Source: Eleginops maclovinus (taxonomy: Eukaryota > Chordata > Actinopteri > Perciformes > Eleginopidae). From it: DNA of 64,000 bases. Position 1 is the stretch's first letter. Each line of letters starts with the position of its first letter. The notes beneath the pieces were generated by a model. That model was not told the origin of the DNA and searched no databases. It saw nothing but the letters and a program-made list of their open reading frames with translations. The DNA lies in contig NC_086352.1 in assembly GCF_036324505.1 (NCBI RefSeq), forward strand, positions 20,429,637 to 20,493,636. The letters are read 5' to 3'. The translations under genes were made by a program, and so were the position numbers. Shown here in pieces: positions 1 through 12,532 of this stretch.

Positions 1-1319
1 CTAGCTTTCCACATAGTAAGGCTCACTGATATAAAAGTAATGAGACCTGGTAAATGATTTTGATCCCATCATTACCTGCACAGAAGAGGGCAGGAGTCAC
101 AGCAGGTGAGCTAATTTGATCTCACACTGTAACGAGGATAAAAATTTGTCTAATAGGTACAGCAAAGTATTACAGGGCCTGTTAGGAAAACTGCAAATGG
201 CTCCCAGTGATGGGTCTATTACTGTATGTCCACAGTGGCCTTTATGTAATTCCCTGTCTCTCAGATCTCTCATTTAGAGCTGGGACATATACAACACGCC
301 AATTACGACATGAAATTGCTTTTTCTAAATATGAACCAATTCCCTTGTTGAATGTGTTCTTTTAAATCATCCCTTGACATTCGATAGTGGAGGAGTTCTA
401 CATGCAACAGCTACATCCAGTCATTTAGCACAAGCCTGCAAGGTAAAAACCTAAACAACATGAAATACACTCCTACTGTGACACTTAATTAATAAGAGCC
501 ATGGTAAAGCAGCCTCTCCTCTTCCCCTCATTGTGCTTACTTGCTAGAAATCGATTTGAGTCTCCACTGCTGCCACAGTGTCTGACAGATGTCTTTTTGC
601 AGTACAGCGCTCTCACTGCAAGCAGTCACAGTGTCTGCAGCCGAACCACACCAGGCCAGATAAGGGGCATAGAGCTGCCTGTTGTTGCTGGAGCATGAAA
701 AAGCCTCTTAGTTTTTACCGTCTGCAGGCATTCTTGATCCAAGATTTATTATTGGATAAATGTAAGTCGAGGTAAACCTATATTTTTTCCTTTAGTATGT
801 ATCCGGCAACTGTAGGCACAGTTTTTCTTCTGCTGGCCATGCACAGGGGCACAGCTCGAGAGATGGCAATGTCAGTCAGTCTTCTACTTTGATCCCAGCA
901 ACTTTCAGAGGATATTCAGTAGTCATCTTTTTGAACCCTTTCAGTCTGTTTGCATGTCCTGCCAACCCCACCAAAACATACAGTCCTAGGTAATCTGTTT
1001 GTGAGATTTTGATTCCATGTCCTTAATAAATAATCTCTGTCTGTATGTTTTTCATTCTTGAAGGATTCTTCAGCCTTAATTCTTGCATTTTTGTGTAGTC
1101 TTCTTTCCAGCTGACATGATGGAGAGGAGGTTGTGTGGCTCAGGCTCTGGCTGTTTATGTCACGCATCTTCTGACAACTAGAAGATGCTTGACATCTGCC
1201 TGGGTCCATCGTTTACCCACAATACAGCAGGAAGTTTTCATACCCACGTTCACATTCTTGTATCATTTTTACATTTGGATCTTCTGTTTTGTAATGTTGT
1301 TATGTTGGTCTGTTCTGTA

Positions 1320-1620
1320 CGATTGCCCTGGATATCCCTCCATGAATCCTCTAACAGTTGTCCTTTTGGATTTAAAGAAAATATCTCAACAACTAACCAA
1401 AGGTTTTTCATCACATTTGGTGCCAACACTTGGGTTCTCTTTGCGATAAATTGTAATAACTTTGATGATCCCCTGACTTTTCTTCTAGCACCATTATCAG
1501 GTTAAAATTTCAGCCAAAAACTTTGTAACGAAATATCTTCAAAACTAATAACATCCCCATCAAGCTCAGCTGTACCTTGCATTCAGTGATAAACAGGATA
1601 TATGATCTATCTTTCACAGT
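1320..1620 (+). repeat. Dispersed repeat, TAACTTTGRTGATCC family
   Basis: The stretch around AATAACTTTGATGATCCCCTGAC, followed by AAAATTTCAGCC and AACTAATAACATCCCCATCA, resembles a repeat very common in teleost introns. The core TAACTTTG(G/A)TGATCC recurs antisense at about 15315-15335 and, diverged, at about 53425-53445, which supports a dispersed family. Confidence 0.5.
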
Positions 1621-4600
1621 AAACTGAGATGGTGAACATGGCAAACATTTAACCCAATAACATGGCTGAAGACTTTCTTTGTTGTTATCTAATCACTGTT
1701 TGGTTATTAAAAGCCACCAAGGCTTTAATGCTTAACCTGGATTCAGTATATTCATATCTGAGCTGGGAAGCTTTTTATGTAATTAAAGGTGTATAATTAT
1801 CTCATTAGGCTCAACCATAAAGTAGGGCGGCAGAAGAGCATTCTCTCATTCCCACTACTTGAGGTCCTACAGCCTTGCCTTATTTATCAAAATTAAGCTC
1901 TGGATATCAAAGTCACAATTTCTCCTATTATTTTGAAGATTAGAGGTGTCATATTACAATAATATATGATTTTAGCAATTAATATCTCAAAGAAGTTTCA
2001 CAATTGCACCTACTCACAGTCTGGACCAATACAGCTCAACAGACATGGGATATATAATAGCTTTTCTTAATGAGTATTCCAGTTATGTTGATTATAACTA
2101 TTATCATTATGATCCTGGTTATGATGTTTTGCATCCACTGTAATTTGCTGCAGTACACAACACTAATATTACAACAGTTTTGACATTGAGGTGCTAGTTC
2201 TCATTTGTGTTCAATTTTAATTTCATTTAATTAAGGAGGAATGTGTGTGTGTTATAGTAATTGGGAGGTCTGTGATTACTGCAAAAACAGGGCCTGATGT
2301 TGAATGAAATACACAAAGGATTCTGGATATATTTGCTCTTTCTGGTATTTCTTGGATTCCTGAGTTCCCTTCTAAAATAATTATCTGAGATTACACAAAA
2401 GAAAACAATGGGCCTAATTGTATTTTTTAATAAAAACAGCCACATGGTCAGGTAGCTCAGGGATCTGGAGTGCAATGCAGTAAACAAAAGCCATCTGTCA
2501 GCACTAAACATTTGAATCTCCTTGAAATATTTCTGAAGGATGAACTGCTCACATTGTTGCTTCTTGTCACATACATAGCAGTCTCACACAACAGTAATTC
2601 TGCTTAATGAGGATAATCCCTTAAATCAGTCTTGTATTGTCAGTATTGAGCTTTTCCCAGTTTATTTCCTCATCATCCTGATCTATCGTCTGCATGTTCT
2701 GCTGATAAACATCAAACACAACAAGAGAGGGATTATGGATAATTGTGGAGAAGGAAATCAAAAATAATTATAAGTGGCGTTTCAGTATCTGACAGACAGC
2801 ATCAATGTACTTGCAATTTGTTGTCACGTTGTCTTGTGGCTTCCGTAAAGTTAATAAACTCTGACTGGTTTTATAAACACTGCAAAAAAACAAACATAAT
2901 ATAACATATTTTGCCACATACATCGCTCACTCTCCCTGTGAACTCTTTCACTTGTCAATTGCGAATGACAGTTTTATTGTTTTAGTTTGTCGATCATGTT
3001 AGTGTGAGATGTGAGTTGGTAGCATATCAGTTCTTATCTCACAGTCATGGAATTTGTTTTCAATGCTGTGTTTCCATTTCCTTTTTTTTTTTTTTATTCT
3101 GTACTTTTCTGCATTTATATTGTATTTCTGTCTCTATGGGGTTTCTGTTCTGAAGTTTTGCCAACACACACTGAAATAAAAAACTAAAAATGTTCATTTA
3201 TAGTTCATCACCACCACCAATCCTCTTGGTAGCCAATTTATCAGCTGTCTTTCTGCAGTATGATGCACCAACTTTTCAGGACTCAACTTTGTTTCTAACA
3301 ACACATATTACTAAATTAATTACATTTTCCATCAATGAAGAACAAGGTCAATGTTCTGACTTTGAAAAGCATTTCGCAATGGCTCCAACACACCTGCTTG
3401 TCTGATCTAAAGAAGTGTGATGATCACAGAGCATTTCTGACACAGCAAACCCTCTCCATGCACCACGAGTTCTATGATATTCAAATCAATGTACAGGCTA
3501 TGATGTCCCTAAAAACCTTCTAGTGATTTAAGTTAAAGATTTTGTCTAGATGAGTCTTTTCTTTTGATAATCTACTAAACTTGAAGTAAACAGTATGTAT
3601 TTTGTACTGAAAAGACCTGAAGTTTGCCATCAGTGTTATCCTTACAGGCTGTGATTCGTCATTTATAATTGGTTTTATCAAGAGGCTGGGTCTTACCTAA
3701 TATGAACTTGTCAGAGCACAGACGCCAGACTGCAGAGTACAGAGACACTGACACAACAAGTCCTTGAAAAAATGCATGACCTCTACAACAACACATATGA
3801 AAACTTTTTTTTTCTGATGTGAAAATATACTTTCCTTTTGAGTTGGACCCTGCAGATAAACACCAAACACCTACTGTAGGTGTACTTATCTCATTTGTTG
3901 TCTAAGAGGTAAGGCCTACTCAAGGCTGGAGTCCAAGAGCAGCACTTTCTTTCTGTTGTGGTTTAAGGGCATATCTGTATTCCTATTCATAAATATAATG
4001 CATTGTACTTACATCAAGTGTTTGCTATACTTACATGCTGCTTTATATTTTGTAAGACTTGTTGTAGTAGGAGAAAGCAATTGAACATGTTAAGTCCTGC
4101 TGTATCTGAATTCTACTCGTTCTTTTAATTCTACTGCAACAATAAAACCTTAATACAAATACCTACAACAAACAACCACTAAGAAAAATGTAACCATTTC
4201 TAAGCAATACATGCATTTAATACCAGTATAAATGTGCAGGGACTGACCAGAGGTCTGGTAGAGGGGGAAACCCTGGGTATTTGTGTAAGGGTCAGGCAGC
4301 AGGGGACAGATGCTCGACAAAGTTCATGACAGACAGTGGGTCATAAATATGGGAGACAGGCTGATCTGGCCTATGACAAGGAAAGGGCGGCTGTACTGTA
4401 ATGGGTGATAAATGTCAGAGCCTCCCACTGCCTCACATGAGCGATTGTTAAGCAGCCTCCCTGAGCTTGAGCTGCTAAAGCCTCCAGACAGACTGACAAG
4501 CAGTAAAGGCAACATTTACATGGATAGAACGGCTTGTTTGGATGACCCCCTCTTCCTTGCTGTCGCCATAGGCAAAACGAGAGAGAGGTGATTAATCAGG

Positions 4601-5059
4601 TGGTTAGCATGTCTGATGGAGAGAAGAGGTGAGAAGGGCTTCTTTGTGCTGAGAGGAGCAACGGGACACCAAGTGAAAAGGAGAGCTCCACCGCTGTGAT
4701 TCATCAGAGGTTACTGATCCTCTAAGGAGCAATAATTGTTAAAGTAACGGGCCTTGATTGCAATAATGTCCCCATAGCAACTATTATATTTAATGACTAT
4801 TATTATGACTGTCATAAAAAGGAGACTGGAGCCAGTCTTATTAAAATATATCATTATGCAACTGCACCTTATAATGTCTTCAACGATCCAAAACCTGTTT
4901 AATTTTTAAATCCTCCAATTTCTAAAAGGGCGATGAGTAAAAATCTTAATTTAATGTATTTATTGAGAATTAAGAAGCAAAAGAACTTGAAAAGTTTGTA
5001 TTACTTGTAATGCTACATTAATGTATGCTTTGTGAAATATGTTTTTGATCATATGTTTT

Positions 5060-5100
5060 ATGTTGTATTGTGTTGCATTTATTGCAACACAATGAAACAT
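5060..5100. repeat. Inverted repeat / hairpin
   Basis: ATTGTGTTGCA (5067-5077) and its exact complement TGCAACACAAT (5083-5093) are separated by five bases. Outward, five more pairs (5060-5064 with 5096-5100) form after one wobble and one mismatch. With a bulge the arms extend to about 5048-5109. It lies in intron 8, about 240 bp downstream of exon 8. It may be a MITE remnant or an RNA hairpin. Confidence 0.7.
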
Positions 5101-5335
5101 TTATATGTACAACATCTTCACCTCATACAAAGAAGAGATTTATACAATAAAGACTTAATGCAATTATGAATCGAAACATACAAATCAAAATCATTACACC
5201 CAGTCCTTTAGAATATAAATGAGAATATATTCCCTCCGATGCTGTTGCTATTTAACACAGCTGGGTAACAAGTTCTTCACGTGGGAAGGTTAACTGGTTA
5301 ATTCTTCATTAAAATAATAAAAAGATCAGACTTAC

Positions 5336-5498
5336 ATTTAGAGACTCTGGGGACTTTCCTCTTAACCTCGTCGCCCCCTGAACCCCCACAGCCATCTTCA
5401 TCATCACAGTCTCCGCTGTAACGTCCATCAGCATCTCCACTTCCTGTTTCTATCTGGTCCAGTGACCCCAGTTTAGGAATGGACTTCCCTTGCAACAG
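5336..5498 (-). CDS. gpc5: gpc5 exon 8: glycosaminoglycan-attachment region
   Basis: This 163-bp exon starts in phase 0 (TTTCACAACTAG|CTGTTG) and ends in phase 1 (TCTAAAT|GTAAGTC, a strong donor). It encodes LLQGKSIPKLGSLDQIETGS, then GDADGRYSGDCDDEDGCGGS, then GGDEVKRKVPRVSK. Three Ser-Gly dipeptides (GSGD, YSGD, GSGG) lie beside acidic residues. This is the classic context for heparan/chondroitin sulphate attachment near the membrane, and SGDCDDEDGCGGSG is a near-exact GPC5 signature. The GPI signal is not included. If the donor is skipped, the frame continues for 12 residues (CKSDLFIILMKN) to a stop at about 5298-5300. Confidence 0.96.
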
Positions 5499-6639
5499 CT
5501 AGTTGTGAAATAAGACACAGAAAAAGACACATTTACAGTCAAAATATCTTCATATTTAAAAAAATATATACTAGTTTAAAGTTGATTTAAAAGATGTTTT
5601 TTTTCGGCTGAAAGAATCATGATATTTATATTATATTTATAACAGATTAATATTCACAGCAGGATATAGTGAACAGTGCAGAATATCTATTCAGAAAATG
5701 CAGCGAAAAGTAGGGAGAAATGCAATATATTTCCTTATTATGCTGTTAATTGGCCACAATCCTCAAATTATTAAATCACTTTGTATTTTCTTAATGACTG
5801 AATTGCAAATTGCATATTCCTATGAAGTTCCTGCACAGATTTGTTTTCCTGTATCCCTCATATCGAACATAAATGAATAATGAAATCATTTGTATTGTTC
5901 ATTTTTAACAGAAACTAAAATCAAAATCCAAAACCTCTTCTTGATCGCACCACCTAGAAACCAAAATAAACTTTGGTATGTGTTACATGACGCTCAACCT
6001 TCTCTTCCGCAGTGGCCTGCAGGGCAGTTAAACTTCCTGCTGTATTGATGTGCAGCAGAATCTCAATCAAACACTTTGTGAACTGGATACCAGGGGAAAT
6101 GCATATGCTAATTGGCTCATTTAAATGCACGTGGCGTAATTGGAAACAAGAGAGAATGCTTTGTGTTGATCAGAAAGGTAGTGACTATGCTAATTAGTTA
6201 CTGTGGCGGCTCACTGCAGAGGAGCAGGTGTCAGGGATGCTGCCATGGCTGAGCTGGGACCCATCAGTGCTGGTAATTAACCTGTCTGCAGTTTCAGCTC
6301 CTCCATGTGACAGGTTAGAGGATTGAGGATTGTGAGTTTGATCCTTCCACGTGTGTAATTGGCATATTTTTTTTTCATTTATGTCTGACCACATGTTTAA
6401 TACATCAAGTGGAATACTAGGTTTCTATAGTGCCTGAGATAAGCCTGGTCTGGGAGTTTGACTAAATTTGAACTTTGTGCTTCACAGTCCCAGAGGTAGA
6501 GCATTGCTTGAGGGCTCAGTATCTGGAGTTCAGAAGCTGTCCACTCTCTGCTTGGTTTACCAAAGAAACAGCATCTTGGAATAATTAGTGTGAATCAATA
6601 CTTCAACAGCATTCCACTATTGTTCATCTAATCTTTATT

Positions 6640-7830
6640 CTTCAACTTCAACTTCTTCTGCTTCTTCTTTCAACAAAAAGTTTGTCTCTCAATAACTTCA
6701 GCATACTTTCAGCAACAGAAACTGTTCGAATATCAAAATATTCAGCCTTTTCAGCACATGATGGGAAACTTTAAAGATTTTATATTTTTTCAAATATTCA
6801 GCTTTTTAAACTCTTTTAACATGTAACTCAATGGGAGGAACTTTCAAATCCTCTTTTACTTACACTGTGTGCAAAATGCTACTCCTCCTACATACTTTCA
6901 GCTAGAGAGTTCATTCCAACTTTAAACATCCAACATGTGAGCTTTGGTTTTCAGGCCATCTTAGACTTTATAATGGGTGTCTATGGGAAAGACTCTTCAG
7001 GGCTAGAGAGTGTGACATCATCACTTAGAGTGAAGAGGGTCTTTAAAATCTTCTGAAACAATATTTTGAAACTGTTCTCAAACCCACAATATACCCTCTA
7101 CTCAAATAATTTCAAACGATTTCACTAGCAAAATGAGTCAAGCAGGCTCTAGAACCTTCATCATATAATACTGACCCACCATTCTGGCCCAATAGTGATC
7201 AGGGTGACAATAGGTCCACCCATCTTCCCAATAGACTCCATGTTAAAGTTGTCCGGATCTTTCTTCAGACCAGAAAGAAGTAAAACAAACTGCTGTCATT
7301 TCCAGATTTTACAACCAAAACACAAAAAGGCACACTGATTTGTTTAATCAGAGCTCCCTGATGCTCCCGGTCAGGTCATTTTTTTGATAGGACCCATAGT
7401 TTTTTAACTTGAAGCAAAATTGTCAGAGGTAAACCCAATGCATTCTGAATGAGCCGCCCTCTGCTACTGCAGGTGACCAGGGTAACCAAGTTACTAGGCA
7501 GATTGATGCAGACACAGCTGAGTGACATCATCCAATCAGAGAAGACACACCCACAGAAAAACTGAAACACACACGCAAACACTGGATGACTCTAGAATAT
7601 CACTTTATCCAAACAAGAAGCTCAGGATAAGGTTTTTCTCTAGACAACCCCCCCCCCCCCCAACACACATACACAATATCACAACTACCACTACTACTAC
7701 TACTACTAGTCACCATTCAGCTATTCCAATATTCAGCTTTTTCTGCATTGTCACCAAAGTTCAGCAACTGATTTGCGCAGTTTACAGCATTCACACGCAT
7801 TTTCAGCAGGAAATTCATTTTCTAGTTAGG
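6640..7830. repeat. Dispersed-repeat region rich in NTTCAGC phrases
   Basis: About ten copies of the heptamer (A/T/C/G)TTCAGC lie on the plus strand between 6700 and 7815, clustered at the two ends (6700-6910 and 7725-7815). Within are a C14 run (7648-7661) and an ACT trinucleotide run (about 7689-7708). The arrangement, with phrase-rich ends and a unique middle of about 700 bp, looks like a mobile element or its remnant. Clear terminal inverted repeats were not found. Assignment to a family would need a repeat library. Confidence 0.45.
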
Positions 7831-9799
7831 ATTGCACTTGTAAGACAATACGTTACCCAAGCTTTAAGATTAACATGTTTATACTTTACAAAGGCACAAC
7901 TTGAATTAATTTATTCCAAGATAATATAATGCAGAGAAGATAACTGATTCCTACTAATCTGAAACTCTGATCATCTGAGACATTTTCTTATTTACCAATT
8001 TAAGTTTATCATCTGCTCATAGAAACTGGTTTGTAACAAATAAGCTTTGGTAGAATAGGGTGCAAAATTAAGGGACAATGCAAAGTATATTCTGTATGTC
8101 TCTTATCCAAAGCCTAATAAAGGAAGCTGTAGTATTGTTTTAATATTTTCACGATATATGTTGATCATGAAAATTGTTGTAGCCCACGGTCTCATCTTTT
8201 GACATTGTAAGAAGAATATTATCAATAAGAGAATACAACTCAAATGAGAATCAGCAACAAGAAAAAAAAAATTGCAAAAAAAGGAGATGAAAGCGATAAT
8301 GAAACATCACCTTCATGAATCAGGATTTGTTTTACACATCCATAACACACAGGTGTCTCAACGTGCTTTTAGTTTATGAGGTCACACACAGATTAAATGA
8401 TTTTAATGAAATAGTCATATTTTATTAATCAGCCCAATTTGTTCTGAAGCTGAGGGAGCATTGGTCGTGTTTGACCAGGTCTGTCAAACCGCCAGCTCCT
8501 TTATTCTCTTACTGATCAGGGCCAGAGGAGTAACAGCTCTGTGTTTGATTTTATTGAACAGCTGTACTGCTCTTTCTGACGCATCATAAAGCAAGTCTGA
8601 ATGATCTAACTGTGTTATTAGCCTCTCTTGTGTGATTGACATGGGGCTCGGTCTATTGGTGGCTGTGAGACAGGTGCTCTGATTTTATTCAATTCATCTC
8701 CAGATGAGAAGACCTCCCTGGACAGGCTTCTGGCTGTTACTGCAATGTGTGGAGATTCCATGAAAACCAATTACACTCTTCACAAAAAAACTGACCACAT
8801 GCTAATAAACATTACTGTGCACTCACAATGCATTTTTTGAAAAAAGGGATCCCTTACTAATTGGCAATTCTCTTTTGAAATTGCTGCACCAATTAAGAGG
8901 TTACAAAAGAGATAATGATGAGCGACACCTTCTATACAAAATACAAGCTCATGATCAACTAGAATTTAATAGAATTTGATCCTTTATGTATGTAAGGGGA
9001 AAGTGAGAATAAAACATATTTTCAGATTCATTTACGAGCTCTTTATTCAGTAACACTTGCATTCATAATTGAACAATTGTTACAATTATTAACCTGAACT
9101 AAACCAAGTCTTGTATTGAGAAAGATATGGAGAGACTGCCACCCATAATTAGTTTCATGTAATTGGAGCAATGGAACAAATGGAGGAAAATGAAACTATC
9201 CTAAACACCAAACATTTTGAAAACAACATACAAATGCTGCCCTTCATAAATAAATAAAACAACAATTCATAACTGGTATTGGCTTAGTGTAGTGATTATT
9301 TTAACCTTGTTTCTAAATACTGTTTGCTGTTGACAACAGAGAAGATAGACCAGAGATGGATACAGGAGGCCAGGAGGCCAGGAGTTGGAGGGGAGAAGTT
9401 AAAAAAAGGGTTGGGGAGCACACAATAAATGCCCCTCACTCACACACTGTATATTTTACTAAGACATACAGCAACTAAATCATGTCCTGGTATATTTGCA
9501 TGCAAACTCTGATACTCACCCTTAAAGTACGTCCTGTGTCCACCTGAGATATTTTATAGATTTCCAATTCACCGCTGCACTGTATAGACATAACAAACTT
9601 CTTAATTGCTAACTTAAGAAATCCCAACAAAGATTCAACATGGTCTCTGAAGCTTGGCCTAACTTTCATCAGCACACCATAGAGAGCATTTTCTGATAAG
9701 CTTTGGAAGTTTTGACAGCACAGGGCTGAAAACAGCAGCAAAACCCTGTAAAGCAGCATCAGAAATATACTGGCACAGCTCTATGATATCTTCATTACC

Positions 9800-10200
9800 C
9801 ACCGTAAAAGGAAAGCCCAAAGCAACATCAAGGACACCAGTCATCCAGCCCACACACTATTTTCACTCCAGCCATCTGGAAAACGCTACCAGGGCATTAA
9901 ATCACGCACCACCCATTTCAGAGACAGTTCCTTCCCACAGGTAGTCAGAATAATGAATAGTACCTCCACACACACAAATATGCACGCACACCCAGACACT
10001 AAAGCTGTGCCTATAATGTGGATGGCTCTATTTTTATTGTTTTTTTCTCAGGTATCTGTTGATTATACTATCCATTGTGTTTTTTTATTTCCTTTCCAAG
10101 GTTGAGACTGCCACAGTGCAACTATTTTCTTTATTTATTCTTGCAGGGGATCTTAATATTGGCATCTGCCTATGGAATAAACAAACTGAAGTAAAGTAAA
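9800..10200 (+). mobile_element. LINE 3' remnant (L2/Rex1/CR1-like)
   Basis: From 9803 to 9961 the plus strand reads, without stops, a peptide containing IKDTSHPAHTLFSL, QPSGKRYQGIKSRTTHFRDS and SFPQVVRIMNS. This is the C-terminal tail of CR1/L2/Rex1-type non-LTR retrotransposon polyproteins, which run D-T-S-H-P, then PSG-RYR, R-TR and S-FP-A---LN. An AT-rich 3'UTR-like stretch and an A-rich end (GGAATAAACAAACTGAAGTAAAGTAAA) follow. Only the last ~50 codons survive, so it is a 5'-truncated, inactive copy lying antisense to gpc5. Confidence 0.75.
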
Positions 10201-12339
10201 AGTACTGAGTATTAAATGATGTGTATTTTGGTTTGTACATGTCTTTGTTTAAGATCTATATAGACAAATTAAACATAATAAACTCTGCCATTTTTCATAA
10301 TTCCAAACAAATATATCATGACGGAAAGAAGGTGGGTCTTATTTTATTGCTTCGTATTGGTTCGTAAATCAGCTGTGTCTACAGTAATTAAACAAGGTGA
10401 TGGACATGTTACTCTGAATTGTATGCAACGGTATTATCACCATATTTACCCTAACAAGACAACTATTCTACACCACAGACAAAAGGCAGGTCTACTCAAA
10501 AACATGCCAAGTGTCTCAAAGTGTCAGATTAACTGTCTGTTACTATCAACAGTTAACTACACAAATCTGATTACATAGAGAGTACATATCCTAAATATGA
10601 ATAAAGATGTATGTGGATTTTCAAAGTTAATATGGATTCCCTTTGAACACTTTACTGTCTGTATATAAAGGAGGGAGGGGGGGGGCTCAAAATGCCAGTC
10701 AGAGGAGAAAAGAGTCAGGATGTACAGTAAGTCATGTTTTGGGATAAACAATGTCATTCTCCTTCTCGCTCCCTGCAGCAGCTGCACTGATGAGTATTTA
10801 ATCCAGATCAGCAGCGTGGCAGGTCAGTGAGTCAGAGCCTGACAGAGAAACTACATTATATTGTGAATTTAAGAATACTGCTAAACTCAAATCAACTCTC
10901 AAAAAACAATGCATTCATGTAAAGCCCATAATTTATTCCTATTTGCAACCTTTTTTAAAGACATCAATGAGCTCCGATTTTGCACCTGGTCACATGTTTC
11001 TTCATTGAAAAGAATTCAAATGATGAATTAATCTAAAGTCATTTGCTATTATTGTAGAACTTAAATGCTGCGACTCATGGCTAATTACACAGAGGATTGT
11101 TGTGCTGTTGCTCAAACTGGATTTTAATCTCTGATAAGCAATGCAAAAATGTAAAATAAAGATGTTATCTACAGGTATGCAGCTTAGCTGGATTTGTACA
11201 ATATTTTAATATTTTATTTTCTGTGCTTATTGATATAATGAGTCGCACCATGAGTTTGGGCTAAAAAACGAATTATTATGCTGCAGGTTTGGGGATCTGT
11301 CTCCAATTAAGACCAAGCACTGACATCTGATTGAACAGATTCCTGCTGGATACACTGATTTTGTAAATCATGCTTAGTGGGCATGGTGTCTTGAAAATTA
11401 AATATTTAGGATGATGGTTATATTGAAGAAATGTTACTTTTCATGTTAACTGGACTTTTTAAAGTCAAATGTTATGATGTGGTATGACCATTTAGGAGCA
11501 AAACAAATCAAATGTGAATATTTTCAGTGTTAATCCTTTGGACTAAGAGGAGAGTGGGCATGAATAATTCAAAAGCAAAACTGCTGGTCAACCACCACAT
11601 CAATGACTGGTAAATAATTCATCCTGCAGACGGGGTGAGGAGCTGCTTGCTCCTGATTTTGATTGAGAGACACAGAGACAGGGCCTACTTATAGATTCTT
11701 GATGGGTTTTACCACATCAAGAAGAGAGGACAGGCAAGGAGGAGAGCGGTCAACAAATAATTCATAAGAAAGAGCTGCTGATGAGCAAGATGATGAAATC
11801 TAGAGTGTGTACACTCAGATTGCATGATGAATTTGTCAATAGCAGCACCGCTGTTTTGTGTTTTCTTTAGACTTTGCTGTGGAATAGTAATGATACATTT
11901 CCATTTGGTCCTCGGGAAACTGGGAGCAGTTTCTGCTCTTCAGTTAGTCAAGGTCGGGGCAAATAAATGAAACTAGTAAAAAACATCTCTGATATGTAGA
12001 TGAAAAACATGAAAACAAACATTCGCATGGACACATCATTCTTATCCTTATCAAAATGCCCAACAGGGTAGCCGTCAGACGTAATACAATTTCACCTTCT
12101 GCCTTCCCCAACACAACACCTCAGCATACACTTTCTCTCCAGACATTGAAACAGGCAACATGATTTTCATGCACACATTCTTTAAGGTAAGTTTCATCAT
12201 ATTAATGAGGTGCACCTATACCATAGTGATTTATAGAAGTAATTTAATGTGTGGTGTACGCAGCTGTGCACAAGGTCACTCATGTGCACAATTGAATGAG
12301 TGTGTGCACTGGTATATGTAATTGATATGTTTTCCGGTC

Positions 12340-12532
<193 letters not shown>

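Larger units (their letters stand above)
1..5335 (-). other. gpc5: gpc5 intron 8 (partial)
   Basis: AT-rich non-coding sequence downstream of the penultimate exon. I searched the minus strand for the terminal exon (acceptor in phase 1, a C-terminal linker and a hydrophobic GPI tail ending in a stop) and did not find it, so it should lie left of base 1. Contents I can support are a dispersed-repeat copy at about 1320-1620 and a strong hairpin at 5060-5100. No ORF here resembles a protein I know. Confidence 0.75.

Noticed and set aside
1..5335. Terminal gpc5 exon with GPI signal
   Set aside because: I looked for a phase-1 acceptor followed by a hydrophobic C-terminus and stop on the minus strand. 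Candidates such as 4324-4515 start with a hydrophobic run but lack the GPC5 linker and end wrongly.
9475..9759. A minus-strand open frame of 94 codons next to the LINE remnant
   Set aside because: No similarity to a known protein is visible. The LINE remnant itself lies on the other strand.
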